A DNA stretch of 64,000 nt from Bacillus sp. FJAT-45350 (GTDB lineage: Bacteria; Bacillota; Bacilli; Bacillales; NISU01): contig NZ_NISU01000001.1 in assembly GCF_002335805.1 (NCBI RefSeq), positions 62,001-126,000 of the forward strand. Reading direction: 5' to 3'. The first letter of the stretch is position 1; every line of letters starts with the position of its first letter. The position numbers and the translations under genes are program-made. Shown one piece after another: positions 25,080-35,485 of this stretch. Under the pieces are notes generated by a model that was not told the origin of the DNA, did not search any database, and worked only from the letters and a program-made list of their open reading frames with translations.

Positions 25080-26636
25080 ATGGATATGTTCGATAAAATT
25101 GACATTATGGAAGAACGACGAGAGAAAGTAAAGCTCGGTGGAGGAGAAAAGCGTATTGACGCTCAGCATGACAGAGGAAAATTAACAGCACGTGAGCGTA
25201 TTGATTTACTAATTGATGAAGGTACATTTGTTGAGATTAATCCTTTTATTGAAAATAGAGGAATGGAATTTGGCTCTGGCTCATCTGAAGCACCAGGTGA
25301 AGGTGTAGTAACTGGATACGGTAAGGTCGATGGACGTTTAATTTTCTTATTCGCTCAAGATTTTACTGTTTTTGGTGGAGCTTTAGGGGAAATGCATGCA
25401 GAGAAAATTGTGAAAATTATGGATTTAGCAGCTGAAAATGGCGCACCCGTCATTGGCTTGAATGATTCAGGCGGAGCCCGTATTCAAGAAGGGGTACTAT
25501 CACTTGATGGATACGGAAAAATCTTCTATCGAAACTCAATTTTCTCAGGTGTAATCCCACAAATCTCAGTTATCTTAGGTCCTTGTGCTGGTGGAGCAGT
25601 TTACTCTCCAGCGATTACAGATTTCGTATTTATGGTGGAAAAAACAAGTCAAATGTTTATTACAGGTCCAAAAGTTATTGAAAGTGTAACTGGAGCAAAA
25701 ATAAACAGTGAAGACTTAGGAGGAGCTAGAATTCATTCAAGTGTAAGTGGTAATGCACATTTCACTGCTTCATCTGAGGAAGAAGTATTAGCAGAAGTGC
25801 GACGTCTAATTAGTTACCTTCCACCAAATAATGAAGAAAAGCCTCCTTATAAAGAGCCAAAAGAAAAGAAGCCATTTAATGAACGAGTGGATGAACTTGT
25901 TGATGTTGTCCCTGTTGATGGAACAAAAGTATACGATGTTAGAAAAGTAATAAACCTTATCGTTGATGATGCGGACTTCATGGAAGTTCAGCCTAAGTTT
26001 GCAAAAAATATCGTAGTCGGCTTTGGTCGTATTAACGGGGATACAGTTGGAATTATTGCCAATAATCCTAAGATGATGGCTGGAGGACTTGATATTGATT
26101 CATCAGATAAATGTGCACGTTTCATTCGTTTCTGTGACTGCTTTAATATTCCATTGATTACATTTGAGGACGTAAGTGGATTTATCCCAGGAGTACAGCA
26201 GGAGCATGGTGGTATAATCCGTCACGGTGCAAAAATCCTCTATGCGTATTCAGAAGCAACTGTACCAAAAATTACAGTAATCACAAGAAAAGCTTACGGT
26301 GGAGCATACGTAGCATTAAACAGTAAAGCAATCGGAGCGGACCTAGTCTTTGCATGGCCAAATGCCGAAATAGCAGTAATGGGCCCATCAGGAGCAGCTA
26401 ACATTATTTTTGCAAAAGAAATTAAAGATAGCCCAGATCCAGAAGCAACTAGACAAGCAAAGATTGATGAGTACAGAGAAAGATTTGCCAACCCATATGT
26501 CGCTTCAGCAAACGGAATCGTCGACGATGTCATAGACCCAAGAGACACAAGAAAAAGCCTAGCAAGTGCATTAGAAATGCTAAAAAACAAAAAGAAATCA
26601 CTACCAAAGAAAAAGCATGGGAATATTCCACTGTAA
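25080..26636 (+). CDS. pccB: Acyl-CoA carboxyltransferase, propionyl-CoA carboxylase beta type
   Basis: A 518-residue protein of the single-chain carboxyltransferase family (PccB/MmdA/YqjD). It has two crotonase-like halves: the N half with the acyl-CoA loop GGALGEMHAEK and NDSGGARIQEG, and the C half with EDVSGFIPG..EHGGIIRHGAK and TRKAYGGAYVAL. It transfers CO2 from carboxybiotin to propionyl-CoA giving (S)-methylmalonyl-CoA. The family also includes decarboxylases, but the adjacent biotin carboxylase and mutase genes favour the carboxylase. GGGGGAATAG precedes the ATG at 25080. It ends with a duplicated terminator. Confidence 0.94.
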   Translation: MDMFDKIDIMEERREKVKLGGGEKRIDAQHDRGKLTARERIDLLIDEGTFVEINPFIENRGMEFGSGSSEAPGEGVVTGYGKVDGRLIFLFAQDFTVFGGALGEMHAEKIVKIMDLAAENGAPVIGLNDSGGARIQEGVLSLDGYGKIFYRNSIFSGVIPQISVILGPCAGGAVYSPAITDFVFMVEKTSQMFITGPKVIESVTGAKINSEDLGGARIHSSVSGNAHFTASSEEEVLAEVRRLISYLPPNNEEKPPYKEPKEKKPFNERVDELVDVVPVDGTKVYDVRKVINLIVDDADFMEVQPKFAKNIVVGFGRINGDTVGIIANNPKMMAGGLDIDSSDKCARFIRFCDCFNIPLITFEDVSGFIPGVQQEHGGIIRHGAKILYAYSEATVPKITVITRKAYGGAYVALNSKAIGADLVFAWPNAEIAVMGPSGAANIIFAKEIKDSPDPEATRQAKIDEYRERFANPYVASANGIVDDVIDPRDTRKSLASALEMLKNKKKSLPKKKHGNIPL

Positions 26637-26993
26637 ATGAAAAAGGGTGGTTTTCCCTTTTTCATTTACAGTAAGCGATGAGCGAAACCGCTGCCATGTT
26701 TTAAGTCCACTATGAGTATTTTTCTCATAGAGGACGCGCAGCGAGAGAAGCCATCGCTCAACCTCGAGTAAGCATACAAGAGTAATTCAAAAAAGGGTGG
26801 TTTTCCCTTTTTCATTTACAGTTTTACATTAATCTATCAAAATATTTAATTAACTACCGAAACATCAATTCATTTTACCTCTATAAAAAAAGTATAGTTC
26901 TATTTTAATACCACATAGGAGTGGAGAAGCCTATTAGAACGAGGCCAATCTATTAATCTAGAAACTATAGATAGAAGGGAGAGAGGTAAGTAG
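26637..26993. other. Intergenic region with duplicated terminator and structured insert
   Basis: No gene. It carries two identical terminator hairpins (26640-26672 and 26790-26822) around a 117-base structured segment, described separately. Further right is AT-rich sequence leading to mutA, with no clear promoter; CATAGGAGTGG near 26920 is followed by no sensible start. Confidence 0.5.
26640..26822. repeat. 33-bp direct repeat (terminator) flanking a 117-bp palindromic insert
   Basis: The 33 bases at 26640-26672, a hairpin AAAAAGGG-TGGTTTT-CCCTTTTT plus CATTTACAGT, recur unchanged at 26790-26822. Between them lies a segment whose ends carry AGCGATG and CATCGCT and whose centre has CTATGAG-TATTTTT-CTCATAG. 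Either a tandem duplication of a 150-base unit or insertion of a small non-coding element with a long target duplication would give this layout. Confidence 0.75.
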
Positions 26994-27025
26994 TTGTCAA
27001 AACAAGGACGGAAACTGACAACAGC

Positions 27026-29134
27026 TTGTCGAATACTACAATGGATAAAAAAATACTAGATCAATTTTCAGAGTTCCCCATTCCAACATATGAAGAATGG
27101 AGAGAAGTAACTGAGCAGTCATTAAAGGGTGTTTCCTTTGAGAAAAGACTCGTAACGAATACATATGAAGGCATCGCTCTTCAACCGATGTATCGTCACG
27201 AGGATGCAAAAGAACTCGCTTTGAACAATACGATTCCTGGTCAAGCTCCTTTTGTAAGAGGAACTGAGGCAATAAAGAAAGGTGCACCTTGGTTGATAAA
27301 TCAGGAATTAGCAGTAGCAACACCAGAACAATTCAACAACATAGCATTACATGATTTATCAAGAGGACAAACGGCATTAAATATTGTCTTGGATGAGCCA
27401 ACGAAAAAAGGGCTATCACCAGTAGAAATAGAAGCAGAGGTAGGAAAAAAGGGCCTTTCTATTTCAAATGTGGAAGACCTTGAAATTGCATTAAAGGATA
27501 TTGAGTTCGAAGCGATTCCTTTGCATGTGCATGGAGGGGCTCATTCTTTGTCGTTTTTAGCATTAGTAATTGGAGCATTAAAGAAAATGAACCGTATGCC
27601 TGAAGCTTTATCAGGATGTATCGGAATGGACCCCATTGGAGAACTAGTGAGAACGGGTTCAGTATCATATGAACTTGAAGAGTGTTATCAAGGAATGGTA
27701 GATGCAACTAGATGGGCAAATGAGAAAGCTCCTAATCTACAGACGGTAGTTGTTTCAGGAGATGTGTATCACAACGGAGGAAGCAGTGCCGTTGAGGAAC
27801 TAGCATTTTCACTAGCGACAGGTGCAGAGTATTTATCAGCTATGACCTCTAGAGGAGTGGATATTAATAATGCTGCGAAAGCGATTCGTTTTTCATTTTC
27901 TGTAGGTGCTGATTATTTTACTGAAATAGCTAAGCTTCGAGCTGCTAGAACACTATGGACAACGATTGTAAAAGCATTTGGTGGGGATAAAGAGACTCAG
28001 AAAATGTATATTCATGCAAGAACGTCTTCTTGGACAAAAACAGTATATGACCCATATGTAAACATGTTACGTAGTACATCAGAAGCCTTTTCTGCTGCTG
28101 TAGGTGGAGCAGATAGTATTCATGTAAGCCCATTTGATGAGCCGATTCAGAAATCTACTCCGTTCTCTCGTAGAATTGCTAGAAATGCATCAATCATTTT
28201 ACAAGAAGAAGCGCATATCGCAAGAACGGTAGATCCAGCAGGTGGCTCATGGTATGTGGAAGTATTAACAGATAAACTAGCACAAAAAGCTTGGACACTT
28301 TTTCAGCAGGTAGAAGAAAAAGGTGGCATATTAGAAGCGATTAAAGAGAAGTTACCTCAAACACTTATTCATGACATAGCAATAAAGCGTGAAAATAACA
28401 TTGCTCATCGCAAGGATGTATTTGTTGGGACAAATATGTATGCCAATATGACAGAAAAGTCTCTTGATGTTATATCAGAAAATGACCAACCACAAATTGA
28501 TGCACACATCAAAAAGGTGAAACAACGTCAAGAAGCACCGGTTGAATCTTTCACAACTAACCGTATCGCATCAGCTATTGAGACAGCAAGTAAAGGTGCT
28601 TCAATTAGTGAAATTTCAAAAGCATTTGGCAGAAGTGATGAAGCATTTCTTGAAGCTCAACCAATAGTAGCGACTCGTGGTTCAATTAAATTTGAAGAAT
28701 TACGTGGGGCAACAAAACAATTTGAAAAAGAAAATGGTAAACCAATTCAAGTATTTTTAGCAAATCTAGGTCCAATTCCAGAACATAAAGGAAGAGCAGA
28801 TTTTACAGCGGGATTCTTTGAAGTAGGTGGCTTTGAGGTACTGCGTAATAATGGTTTTTCTTCAGTTGAAGAAGCAACTGAGGCTGCAATTCAATCGGGT
28901 GCTGAGGTTACCGTAATTTGCGGTAAAGATGAGAGCTATCAAACAGATGCAGCCCCATTAGCAAGAGCAATTAAAGAAAACGCAAATAAAATGACTGTAT
29001 TTGTAGCAGGACAACCGAAGGAAGAGGATGCAGTACGTTATAAAGAAGCGGGAGTGGCTGGATTTATCCACTTACGTTCAAATTGCTATGAGGTCCTTCG
29101 TAAGCTTCAAGTGGAGAAAGGGGTGGCTGAGTAA
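27026..29134 (+). CDS. mutA: Methylmalonyl-CoA mutase, small (non-catalytic) subunit
   Basis: A protein of up to 702 residues. The long TIM-barrel part ([51 protein letters not shown]) is followed by a degenerate B12-binding-like domain. The cobalamin motif DxHxxG is missing ([16 protein letters not shown] instead), as expected for the inactive partner of MutB. With MutB it forms the heterodimer interconverting (R)-methylmalonyl-CoA and succinyl-CoA. The start is unsure: TTG at 27026 and ATG at 27041 both lack a good ribosome site, and a short overlapping frame (26994-27059) has a better one. The stop overlaps the mutB start (TAATG). Confidence 0.93.
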   Translation: MSNTTMDKKILDQFSEFPIPTYEEWREVTEQSLKGVSFEKRLVTNTYEGIALQPMYRHEDAKELALNNTIPGQAPFVRGTEAIKKGAPWLINQELAVATPEQFNNIALHDLSRGQTALNIVLDEPTKKGLSPVEIEAEVGKKGLSISNVEDLEIALKDIEFEAIPLHVHGGAHSLSFLALVIGALKKMNRMPEALSGCIGMDPIGELVRTGSVSYELEECYQGMVDATRWANEKAPNLQTVVVSGDVYHNGGSSAVEELAFSLATGAEYLSAMTSRGVDINNAAKAIRFSFSVGADYFTEIAKLRAARTLWTTIVKAFGGDKETQKMYIHARTSSWTKTVYDPYVNMLRSTSEAFSAAVGGADSIHVSPFDEPIQKSTPFSRRIARNASIILQEEAHIARTVDPAGGSWYVEVLTDKLAQKAWTLFQQVEEKGGILEAIKEKLPQTLIHDIAIKRENNIAHRKDVFVGTNMYANMTEKSLDVISENDQPQIDAHIKKVKQRQEAPVESFTTNRIASAIETASKGASISEISKAFGRSDEAFLEAQPIVATRGSIKFEELRGATKQFEKENGKPIQVFLANLGPIPEHKGRADFTAGFFEVGGFEVLRNNGFSSVEEATEAAIQSGAEVTVICGKDESYQTDAAPLARAIKENANKMTVFVAGQPKEEDAVRYKEAGVAGFIHLRSNCYEVLRKLQVEKGVAE

Positions 29135-31326
29135 TGACGAGACCAGATTTTACTCAAATGTCCTATATAGATAAAGTGACACCGAAATTAGAACAATGGC
29201 AAAAGGAAGCTAGTGAGCGTACTGGGAAAAGTATAGATGACTTGGAATTTAAAACGGTTGAAAAAATTAATGTGAAGCCTCTATATACAAGTGAGGATAC
29301 AGAAGGAATGAAGCACTTAGATTATGTTGCAGGGATTGCTCCGTTTTATCGTGGTCCTTATCCAGCAATGTATAAGGCTCGTCCGTGGACAGTTCGACAG
29401 TACGCTGGCTTCTCAACAGCAGAAGAAAGTAATGCTTTTTATCGTCGTAACCTAGCCGCAGGACAAAAAGGGTTATCGATTGCCTTTGATCTTGCAACAC
29501 ATCGTGGCTATGATTCAGATCATTCTCGTGTAGTTGGTGACGTAGGGAAAGCAGGGGTAGCAGTCGATTCTATTTTAGATATGAAGATTCTATTTGATGG
29601 GATTCCACTGGACCAAATGTCTGTATCAATGACAATGAACGGGGCTGTGCTTCCTGTATTGGCATTTTACATTGTGGCGGCAGAAGAGCAAGGTGTGAAG
29701 CAGGAACAACTTTCAGGTACGATTCAGAATGATATTTTAAAAGAATATATGGTTCGTAACACATATATTTATCCTCCTGAGCCATCAATGAAAGCTATTG
29801 CAGATATTTTTGAATACACATCACAGCATATGCCAAAGTTCAACTCTATTAGTATCTCAGGCTACCATATGCAAGAGGCAGGAGCAACGGCTGATATTGA
29901 ATTAGGTTATACGTTAGCAGATGGATTAGAATATGTTAAGACAGGACTAAAAGCGGGTATTGATGTAGATAAGTTTGCTCCTCGTCTTTCATTCTTCTGG
30001 GCTATCGGAATGAACTATTATATGGAAGTAGCAAAAATGAGAGCTGGTCGCCTTATTTGGGCTAAGCTAATGAAGCAATTCAATCCAAAGAATGAGAAAT
30101 CTCTCGCACTACGTACCCATTCCCAAACGTCTGGATGGAGCTTAACCGAGCAAGACCCATTTAATAACGTAACGCGTACATGTATCGAAGCAATGGCTGC
30201 AGCTCTAGGGCATACACAGTCACTTCATACAAATGCACTTGACGAAGCAATTGCTTTACCAACAGACTTCTCAGCGCGTATTGCTCGTAATACACAGCTG
30301 TTCCTTCAGGACGAAACAGGTATTTGTAATGTACTTGATCCTTGGGGGGGATCGTATTATGTTGAATCCCTTACGGCTGAATTAGTTGAAAAGGCGTGGG
30401 CTCATATTCAAGAAATTGAAGAGTTGGGTGGAATGTCAAAAGCGATTGAAACAGGTCTTCCGAAAATGAGAATTGAGGAAGCAGCTGCTCGTAGACAGGC
30501 ACATATTGATTCAGGTAAGGAATCAATTATTGGTGTAAATAAATACCGTCTTGAAAAAGAAGACCCGCTAGAAATTCTTGATATCGACAATACGGCTGTT
30601 CGTGAAGCGCAAATTCGTCGTTTAGAGAAGCTACGTGCTGAGCGTGATCAATCAAAAGTCGATGCAGCTCTTAATGCAATTACAAAAGCAGCTGAAACAG
30701 GTGAAGGAAATCTTCTTGAATTGGCAGTAGAAGCTGCTCGAGTAAGAGCAAGTCTCGGAGAAATTTCTGATGCATATGAAAAAGTAGTAGGGAGACATAA
30801 AGCCGTGATACGTTCAATTAGCGGAGTGTATAGTTCAGAATTTGGAGAGGAAGACCAAGTAAAAGTCGTTCGTCAAATGACAGATGAATTTGCTGAAAAT
30901 GAAGGTCGCCGTCCTCGTATTATGGTGGCGAAAATGGGTCAGGATGGTCATGATCGTGGAGCAAAAGTTATTTCAACAGCCTTTGCAGATTTAGGTTTTG
31001 ATGTTGATATCGGTCCGTTATTCCAAACGCCTGAGGAAGCTGCACTTCAAGCGGTTGAGAATGACGTACATGTCCTTGGCATGAGTTCTCTTGCAGCAGG
31101 TCATAAAACATTATTACCTCAAGTTGTTGAAGAGTTGACGCGCTTAGGTCGCGAAGACATTGCAGTTGTTATTGGTGGTGTCATACCTGCACAAGATTAT
31201 GATTATTTAAAAGAAAAAGGTGCTGCTGCTATTTTTGGTCCTGGTACAGTCATTCCAGTTGCTGCTCAAAAGGTTCTCGAGGAAGTGAATCGTCGTTTAG
31301 GTTACGACGAGGAAGATAATGACTAA
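29134..31326 (+). CDS. mutB: Methylmalonyl-CoA mutase, large catalytic subunit
   Basis: A 730-residue B12 enzyme. The substrate barrel includes the segments [11 protein letters not shown] and [12 protein letters not shown] typical of MutB. The C-terminal cobalamin domain has the lower-ligand motif [11 protein letters not shown] (DxHxxG, about residue 609) and [15 protein letters not shown]-like sequence. It converts (R)-methylmalonyl-CoA to succinyl-CoA by radical rearrangement with adenosylcobalamin. Its start overlaps mutA by one base and its end overlaps meaB by 8 bases, so the three are translationally coupled. Confidence 0.97.
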   Translation: MTRPDFTQMSYIDKVTPKLEQWQKEASERTGKSIDDLEFKTVEKINVKPLYTSEDTEGMKHLDYVAGIAPFYRGPYPAMYKARPWTVRQYAGFSTAEESNAFYRRNLAAGQKGLSIAFDLATHRGYDSDHSRVVGDVGKAGVAVDSILDMKILFDGIPLDQMSVSMTMNGAVLPVLAFYIVAAEEQGVKQEQLSGTIQNDILKEYMVRNTYIYPPEPSMKAIADIFEYTSQHMPKFNSISISGYHMQEAGATADIELGYTLADGLEYVKTGLKAGIDVDKFAPRLSFFWAIGMNYYMEVAKMRAGRLIWAKLMKQFNPKNEKSLALRTHSQTSGWSLTEQDPFNNVTRTCIEAMAAALGHTQSLHTNALDEAIALPTDFSARIARNTQLFLQDETGICNVLDPWGGSYYVESLTAELVEKAWAHIQEIEELGGMSKAIETGLPKMRIEEAAARRQAHIDSGKESIIGVNKYRLEKEDPLEILDIDNTAVREAQIRRLEKLRAERDQSKVDAALNAITKAAETGEGNLLELAVEAARVRASLGEISDAYEKVVGRHKAVIRSISGVYSSEFGEEDQVKVVRQMTDEFAENEGRRPRIMVAKMGQDGHDRGAKVISTAFADLGFDVDIGPLFQTPEEAALQAVENDVHVLGMSSLAAGHKTLLPQVVEELTRLGREDIAVVIGGVIPAQDYDYLKEKGAAAIFGPGTVIPVAAQKVLEEVNRRLGYDEEDND

Positions 31327-32446
31327 CGATAAAAAGCGCCCAGAGTGGACTAACCCTTCTGAAGATACAGCTTTTACAAGTGAATATCTTCAAGGTGTCG
31401 AAGGGGGACACGACGGAATGTCAACAGGTGGAAGCAATAAAAATGTTAGTAAGCCTTCACCGAAAAGGCGGAAACTCACAGTCGAAGATTATGTACAGGG
31501 TGTGTTAGATGGTAATAGAGCGATTATTGCACAGGCGATTACATTAGTAGAAAGTAACTCTAGTAAGCATATGGAAATTGCACAAGAAGTATTGAAGAAG
31601 CTTATGCCTTATACAGGTAAATCGATTAGAATTGGGTTTACTGGTGTACCTGGTGCGGGTAAAAGCACTTTAATTGAGTCGTTTGGGACTATGCTTTGTG
31701 AACAAGAACATCGTGTTGCTGTACTAGCAGTGGATCCGTCTAGTAGTCTAACTAGAGGAAGTATTCTTGGTGATAAGACGAGAATGGAACAACTTTCTCG
31801 AAATCCCAATGCATTCGTTCGACCATCTCCATCAAGTGGTACATTAGGTGGCGTTACTAGAAAAAGTAGAGAAACGTTACTTATCTGTGAAGCAGCGGGC
31901 TATGATGTAATTATTGTTGAAACAGTTGGTGTCGGCCAAAGTGAAATCACTGTTCGTTCAATGGTTGATTTCTTTCTCGTTATCATGCTAACAGGTGCAG
32001 GAGATGAGCTCCAAGGGATGAAAAAAGGGGTCATGGAAATTGCCGATGCTATTTTTGTTAACAAAGCAGATGGAAGCAATAAACAGGCAGCTTTAAATGC
32101 AAGATCAGAATATAATCGATTGTTGCATTTTCTTCAGCCAGCAACTGAAGGCTGGGAGACACAAGCCTATACTGTTTCAGCCCTAACTGGTGAAGGGGTA
32201 CCAGACATTTGGGAAGTCATTAATAAGTACAAAGATACAACAATGGCTTCTGGTCTATTTGAAGAAAGAAGACGAAATCAAACGTTAGATTGGGTTCATA
32301 GTCTAATTGAAGAGCAGTTAAAGGCAAGTTTCTATAACAATCCTACTGTAAAAGAAAAGCTACCAGACGTACAACAATTACTTTTACAAGGCAAGACATC
32401 GCCAACTCTTGCCGTCCAACAGCTATTAGATTTATATCAAAAATAG
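31319..32446 (+). CDS. meaB: MeaB/ArgK G-protein chaperone of methylmalonyl-CoA mutase
   Basis: A 375-residue GTPase of the G3E group. Motifs: Walker [11 protein letters not shown] (about residue 100-109), [27 protein letters not shown] and NKAD. MeaB loads and protects the cobalamin of the mutase. An unusual serine/lysine-rich leader of about 50 residues precedes the helical N-terminal domain. The start at 31319 overlaps the end of mutB, which supports it. A terminator closes the mutA-mutB-meaB unit. No methylmalonyl-CoA epimerase gene is found in the cluster. Confidence 0.95.
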   Translation: MTNDKKRPEWTNPSEDTAFTSEYLQGVEGGHDGMSTGGSNKNVSKPSPKRRKLTVEDYVQGVLDGNRAIIAQAITLVESNSSKHMEIAQEVLKKLMPYTGKSIRIGFTGVPGAGKSTLIESFGTMLCEQEHRVAVLAVDPSSSLTRGSILGDKTRMEQLSRNPNAFVRPSPSSGTLGGVTRKSRETLLICEAAGYDVIIVETVGVGQSEITVRSMVDFFLVIMLTGAGDELQGMKKGVMEIADAIFVNKADGSNKQAALNARSEYNRLLHFLQPATEGWETQAYTVSALTGEGVPDIWEVINKYKDTTMASGLFEERRRNQTLDWVHSLIEEQLKASFYNNPTVKEKLPDVQQLLLQGKTSPTLAVQQLLDLYQK

Positions 32447-32466
32447 AAAAAGAGAAGAGACAAAGG

Positions 32467-32510
32467 AAGGCTGTTGAAAAAGTGTGATTCACTTTTCCAG
32501 CAGCCTTTTT
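32467..32510 (+). terminator. Terminator after meaB
   Basis: AAGGCTGTTGAAAAAGTG (32467-32484) pairs with CACTTTTCCAGCAGCCTT (32490-32507; one mismatch), ending in TTTTT. Confidence 0.88.
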
Positions 32511-32736
32511 AGCAGTTTCAGACTAAGGCTATTTTTTATCTTGGTTTTTTTCTCTTTTTTAGTTTTACCTATACATGATTGGGAATTATACATATATATA
32601 TATAGTAGGATAAGTATGGATACCTGTGATGATTGTTTATGTACAACTTCCTAGTGGTATTCGAGTTACTTGGGAGTAATGTGAAAAACAACTTGCATAA
32701 CTACTTATGGGAACTATGGAGGAGGGATGGGGTAAG

Positions 32737-34107
32737 ATGAAAAGGCAAAAACAAAAACGTTATTTTAAAGGATTAGAAATCAAACAGAGTATGCTTGATT
32801 CTAAAAACTATTTACATTCTAATAAAGAGGATTTACTAGAATTTATTGAACATCTTATTGGTGAAAGGAATAGTCTAGTTGATATACTAGAGTATGTAAA
32901 TAGTGGTGTTATGGTCACAAACCCTTCCCAACCTGATAATCCTATCATTTATGTAAACGATGAGTTTTTAAATATAGTAGGTTATAAGCTAGAGGAGGTA
33001 CTAGGTCAAAATCCTAGATTTCTACAGGGAGAAGAAACGGATAAAGAGAAAACTTCTCGAATTAAAAAAGCGATCGATAATAATGAACCGATAAAAGAAG
33101 AAGTTATTAATTACCGAAAAGATGGGACAAAATTTTGGAATGAAGTAAACATTAGTCAGGTATATGATCAATTTGACAACTTGTCATATCATGTCGGACT
33201 TATACAGGATATAACGAAAAGGAAAGAAACTGAAGCAGAATTAGAGCTTGCTACTCTTGTATTTGATAATATGGAAGAAATCATTATCGTTATTGATGAT
33301 GAGGGACAACTTCAATATGTCAATGATGCCTTTGAAAGAATAACGGGATATTCCCAACAAGAAATTGAAGGTAAACATATTAAGTTGTTTGGTACAAGAA
33401 GGCACCCCAAGACCTTTTATACAAATATTTGGAATCAAGTAGTCCAAGGGGGCAGATGGCAAGGTGAACTTTCGATACAAGTGAAAAGTGGCAAGGAGAT
33501 TCTTCTTTCCTCGCAATTTAGAGCAATTTATGATGAGTCAAAGCAAGTGACAAAGTATATGAGTGTTTCTACTGATATAACAGGTAAAAAGGAATCGGAA
33601 GAGCGAATTAAATTTCTAGCATATCATGACTCGTTAACTAGCTTACCAAATCGAGAAAAGTTCAAAATGGAGTTAACTAATTCACTAGAAAATGATCGAA
33701 CATGTGCTATTATATTTTTTGACTTAGACCATTTTAAACAAGTGAATGATACCCTAGGACATCATGCTGGTGACTTATTACTAAAAGAAGTTGCTAAACG
33801 TATTGAGAATGAAATTAGTGATATAGGTATGGTTGCTCGTATGGGCGGGGATGAATTTACTATTCTCATGCCGAATCAAAGTGAAGAGGTTGTTAGAGAA
33901 AAAGCAAGTAGAATAATAAAGAAAATCCAGTCTCCCTTTAGCATTATGAAAAGAAATGTGGAACTTACAACAAGCATGGGCATAAGTGTGTTTCCTGATG
34001 ATGGGAATGATGTCATTTCTTTAATGAAAAAGGCTGATCAGGCGATGTATCACGCAAAACATGCAGGTAGAAATCAATATTGTTTCTGGAGGGAAGTCGA
34101 TGAGTAA
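32737..34107 (+). CDS. LOV-like PAS – PAS – GGDEF diguanylate cyclase
   Basis: A 456-residue soluble signalling protein. PAS domain 1 (about residues 48-162) resembles the LOV domain of B. subtilis YtvA: GQNPRFLQG, NYRKDG and FWNEVNIS. However, the photoactive cysteine of the NCRFLQ motif is replaced by proline (P93). PAS domain 2 (about 170-285) is followed by a GGDEF domain with an intact active site (G370-GDEF374; FFDLDHFKQVND). The inhibitory RxxD site is absent (EISD). It should make c-di-GMP from two GTP; the signal is unknown. GGAGGAGGG lies about 10 bases before the ATG at 32737; earlier ATGs (32707, 32716) are possible. It overlaps the EAL gene by 8 bases. Confidence 0.9.
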   Translation: MKRQKQKRYFKGLEIKQSMLDSKNYLHSNKEDLLEFIEHLIGERNSLVDILEYVNSGVMVTNPSQPDNPIIYVNDEFLNIVGYKLEEVLGQNPRFLQGEETDKEKTSRIKKAIDNNEPIKEEVINYRKDGTKFWNEVNISQVYDQFDNLSYHVGLIQDITKRKETEAELELATLVFDNMEEIIIVIDDEGQLQYVNDAFERITGYSQQEIEGKHIKLFGTRRHPKTFYTNIWNQVVQGGRWQGELSIQVKSGKEILLSSQFRAIYDESKQVTKYMSVSTDITGKKESEERIKFLAYHDSLTSLPNREKFKMELTNSLENDRTCAIIFFDLDHFKQVNDTLGHHAGDLLLKEVAKRIENEISDIGMVARMGGDEFTILMPNQSEEVVREKASRIIKKIQSPFSIMKRNVELTTSMGISVFPDDGNDVISLMKKADQAMYHAKHAGRNQYCFWREVDE

Positions 34108-35167
34108 TTGTTACAATTGTAGCTTTATCCCTGAATTAAAAGAACAGGGAACTATTATTTTCTATGAAAAGGGTGAGGGTCTTTTTCCTCTTTTAGAAAA
34201 TAAAATTAAGAACCTTACATCAATAAGGAAAAGTCATGAATTACTCATTTGTAGCTATCAATCATTAGAACAGCTAACTAAAATAGTTGATACATTACAT
34301 GATGAATTTGTGGAAGATAATTTAGCTAGTTTATACGGGACATGGGCAAGAGAATCAGACCAACTTGAGGAAGTTACTTATTTTCCAAGGATGTCACCAT
34401 TCTCGCAGTTATATTCAAGGATTAAAAATAATAGCTATTTTACAATTATTAATAAGGGCTTATTTACTCAGCATATACAACCGATTATATCGTTACAATC
34501 AAGCTCGTTGTTTGGATATGAATTCTTACTTCGACCAAACAGTGAGGATGCTTTCTTTTCACCTGGACCATTATTTCATTTTTCACAGGAATCAGGTCTT
34601 CAATCCCTTTTAGATAGTCAGGCTAGAATGAAGTCTATTGAAGTAGGTTCGAAACTATTAGAAAAAGGAACAAAGAGATTTATTAATTTCCTTCCATCCT
34701 CTATATATGACCCCAATCATTGTTTAAAGAGTACATTTACAGCAGTAGAGAAGTACAATGTCGAACCAGAGGACTTAATTTTTGAAGTCGTTGAAACTGA
34801 AAAAATTAAAGACATAACTCATTTGAAAAAAATTTTCCAAGCATATCAAAAACACGGGATAAACGTGGCATTAGATGATTTAGGAGCAGGGTATGCGACT
34901 TTAGATGTTTTAAGAAAACTTAAGCCAAACTATGCAAAAATTGACCGAGCTCTGATTGACTATTGTGATACTGATGAATTGAAACAGAAGAAAATAGCTG
35001 ATATTATACAAATTGCTAATGAATATAACATTGTCCTGTTAGCTGAGGGTATTGAAAGAAAAGAAGAATTGCTCTACTGCAAGGAGCAAGGGATAGATCT
35101 CGCTCAGGGCTACTATATTGGAAAGCCTCAGCCGAAACCAGTTACTGACCTGGGACATCTTATATAA
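34100..35167 (+). CDS. EAL-domain c-di-GMP phosphodiesterase
   Basis: A 355-residue protein with an N-terminal region of about 115 residues of no known fold (CYNC near the start) and a C-terminal EAL domain. The motif reads EFL, but the metal and catalytic residues seem complete: E141, N196, E229/E232, D259-D260, K280, E316/E319 and Q336 (ALDDLGAGYATL, AKIDRAL, LLAEGIER, AQGYYIGKP). It should cleave c-di-GMP to pGpG. GGAGGG in the tail of the cyclase gene drives translation from the ATG at 34100, overlapping it by 8 bases. Synthesis and breakdown of the messenger are therefore coupled in one transcript. Confidence 0.93.
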   Translation: MSNCYNCSFIPELKEQGTIIFYEKGEGLFPLLENKIKNLTSIRKSHELLICSYQSLEQLTKIVDTLHDEFVEDNLASLYGTWARESDQLEEVTYFPRMSPFSQLYSRIKNNSYFTIINKGLFTQHIQPIISLQSSSLFGYEFLLRPNSEDAFFSPGPLFHFSQESGLQSLLDSQARMKSIEVGSKLLEKGTKRFINFLPSSIYDPNHCLKSTFTAVEKYNVEPEDLIFEVVETEKIKDITHLKKIFQAYQKHGINVALDDLGAGYATLDVLRKLKPNYAKIDRALIDYCDTDELKQKKIADIIQIANEYNIVLLAEGIERKEELLYCKEQGIDLAQGYYIGKPQPKPVTDLGHLI

Positions 35168-35279
35168 ATGTAAAATTAAAAATAAAAAATTAAATGTCTC
35201 TTTAGCTGAGATAGTGGTACACTATATCTTATCTGACAGTAATATGTGGGAATGATAGAAGCTAAAAGGAGACTTAAGA

Positions 35280-35453
35280 ATGTCTACAGAAAAGAAGAAA
35301 GTTTCATTACAAGAGGCAATTAAACAAAAGCTAGCAGAAAAGAAACAAGCTCAAGCTGCAGGAAAAGCAAATGGTTGGGTTAGCTCAAACCAAACGATGA
35401 AAAGCCAACAAACAAAAAAGAGTAATAATCAACGCAAGCGTAGAGGCGTATAA
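35280..35453 (+). CDS. Small basic protein, 57 aa
   Basis: ATG at 35280 behind AAAAGGAG with an 8-base spacer. The product is rich in K, Q, A and N, with an N-terminal helix (VSLQEAIKQKLAEKKQAQ) and a basic end (NNQRKRRGV). It looks like a conserved, probably nucleic-acid-associated Bacillus small protein; name and function are unknown to me. A very strong terminator follows. Confidence 0.75.
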   Translation: MSTEKKKVSLQEAIKQKLAEKKQAQAAGKANGWVSSNQTMKSQQTKKSNNQRKRRGV

Positions 35454-35485
35454 TAGAAATAAGGTTGAGATACAAGTCTTCAATA

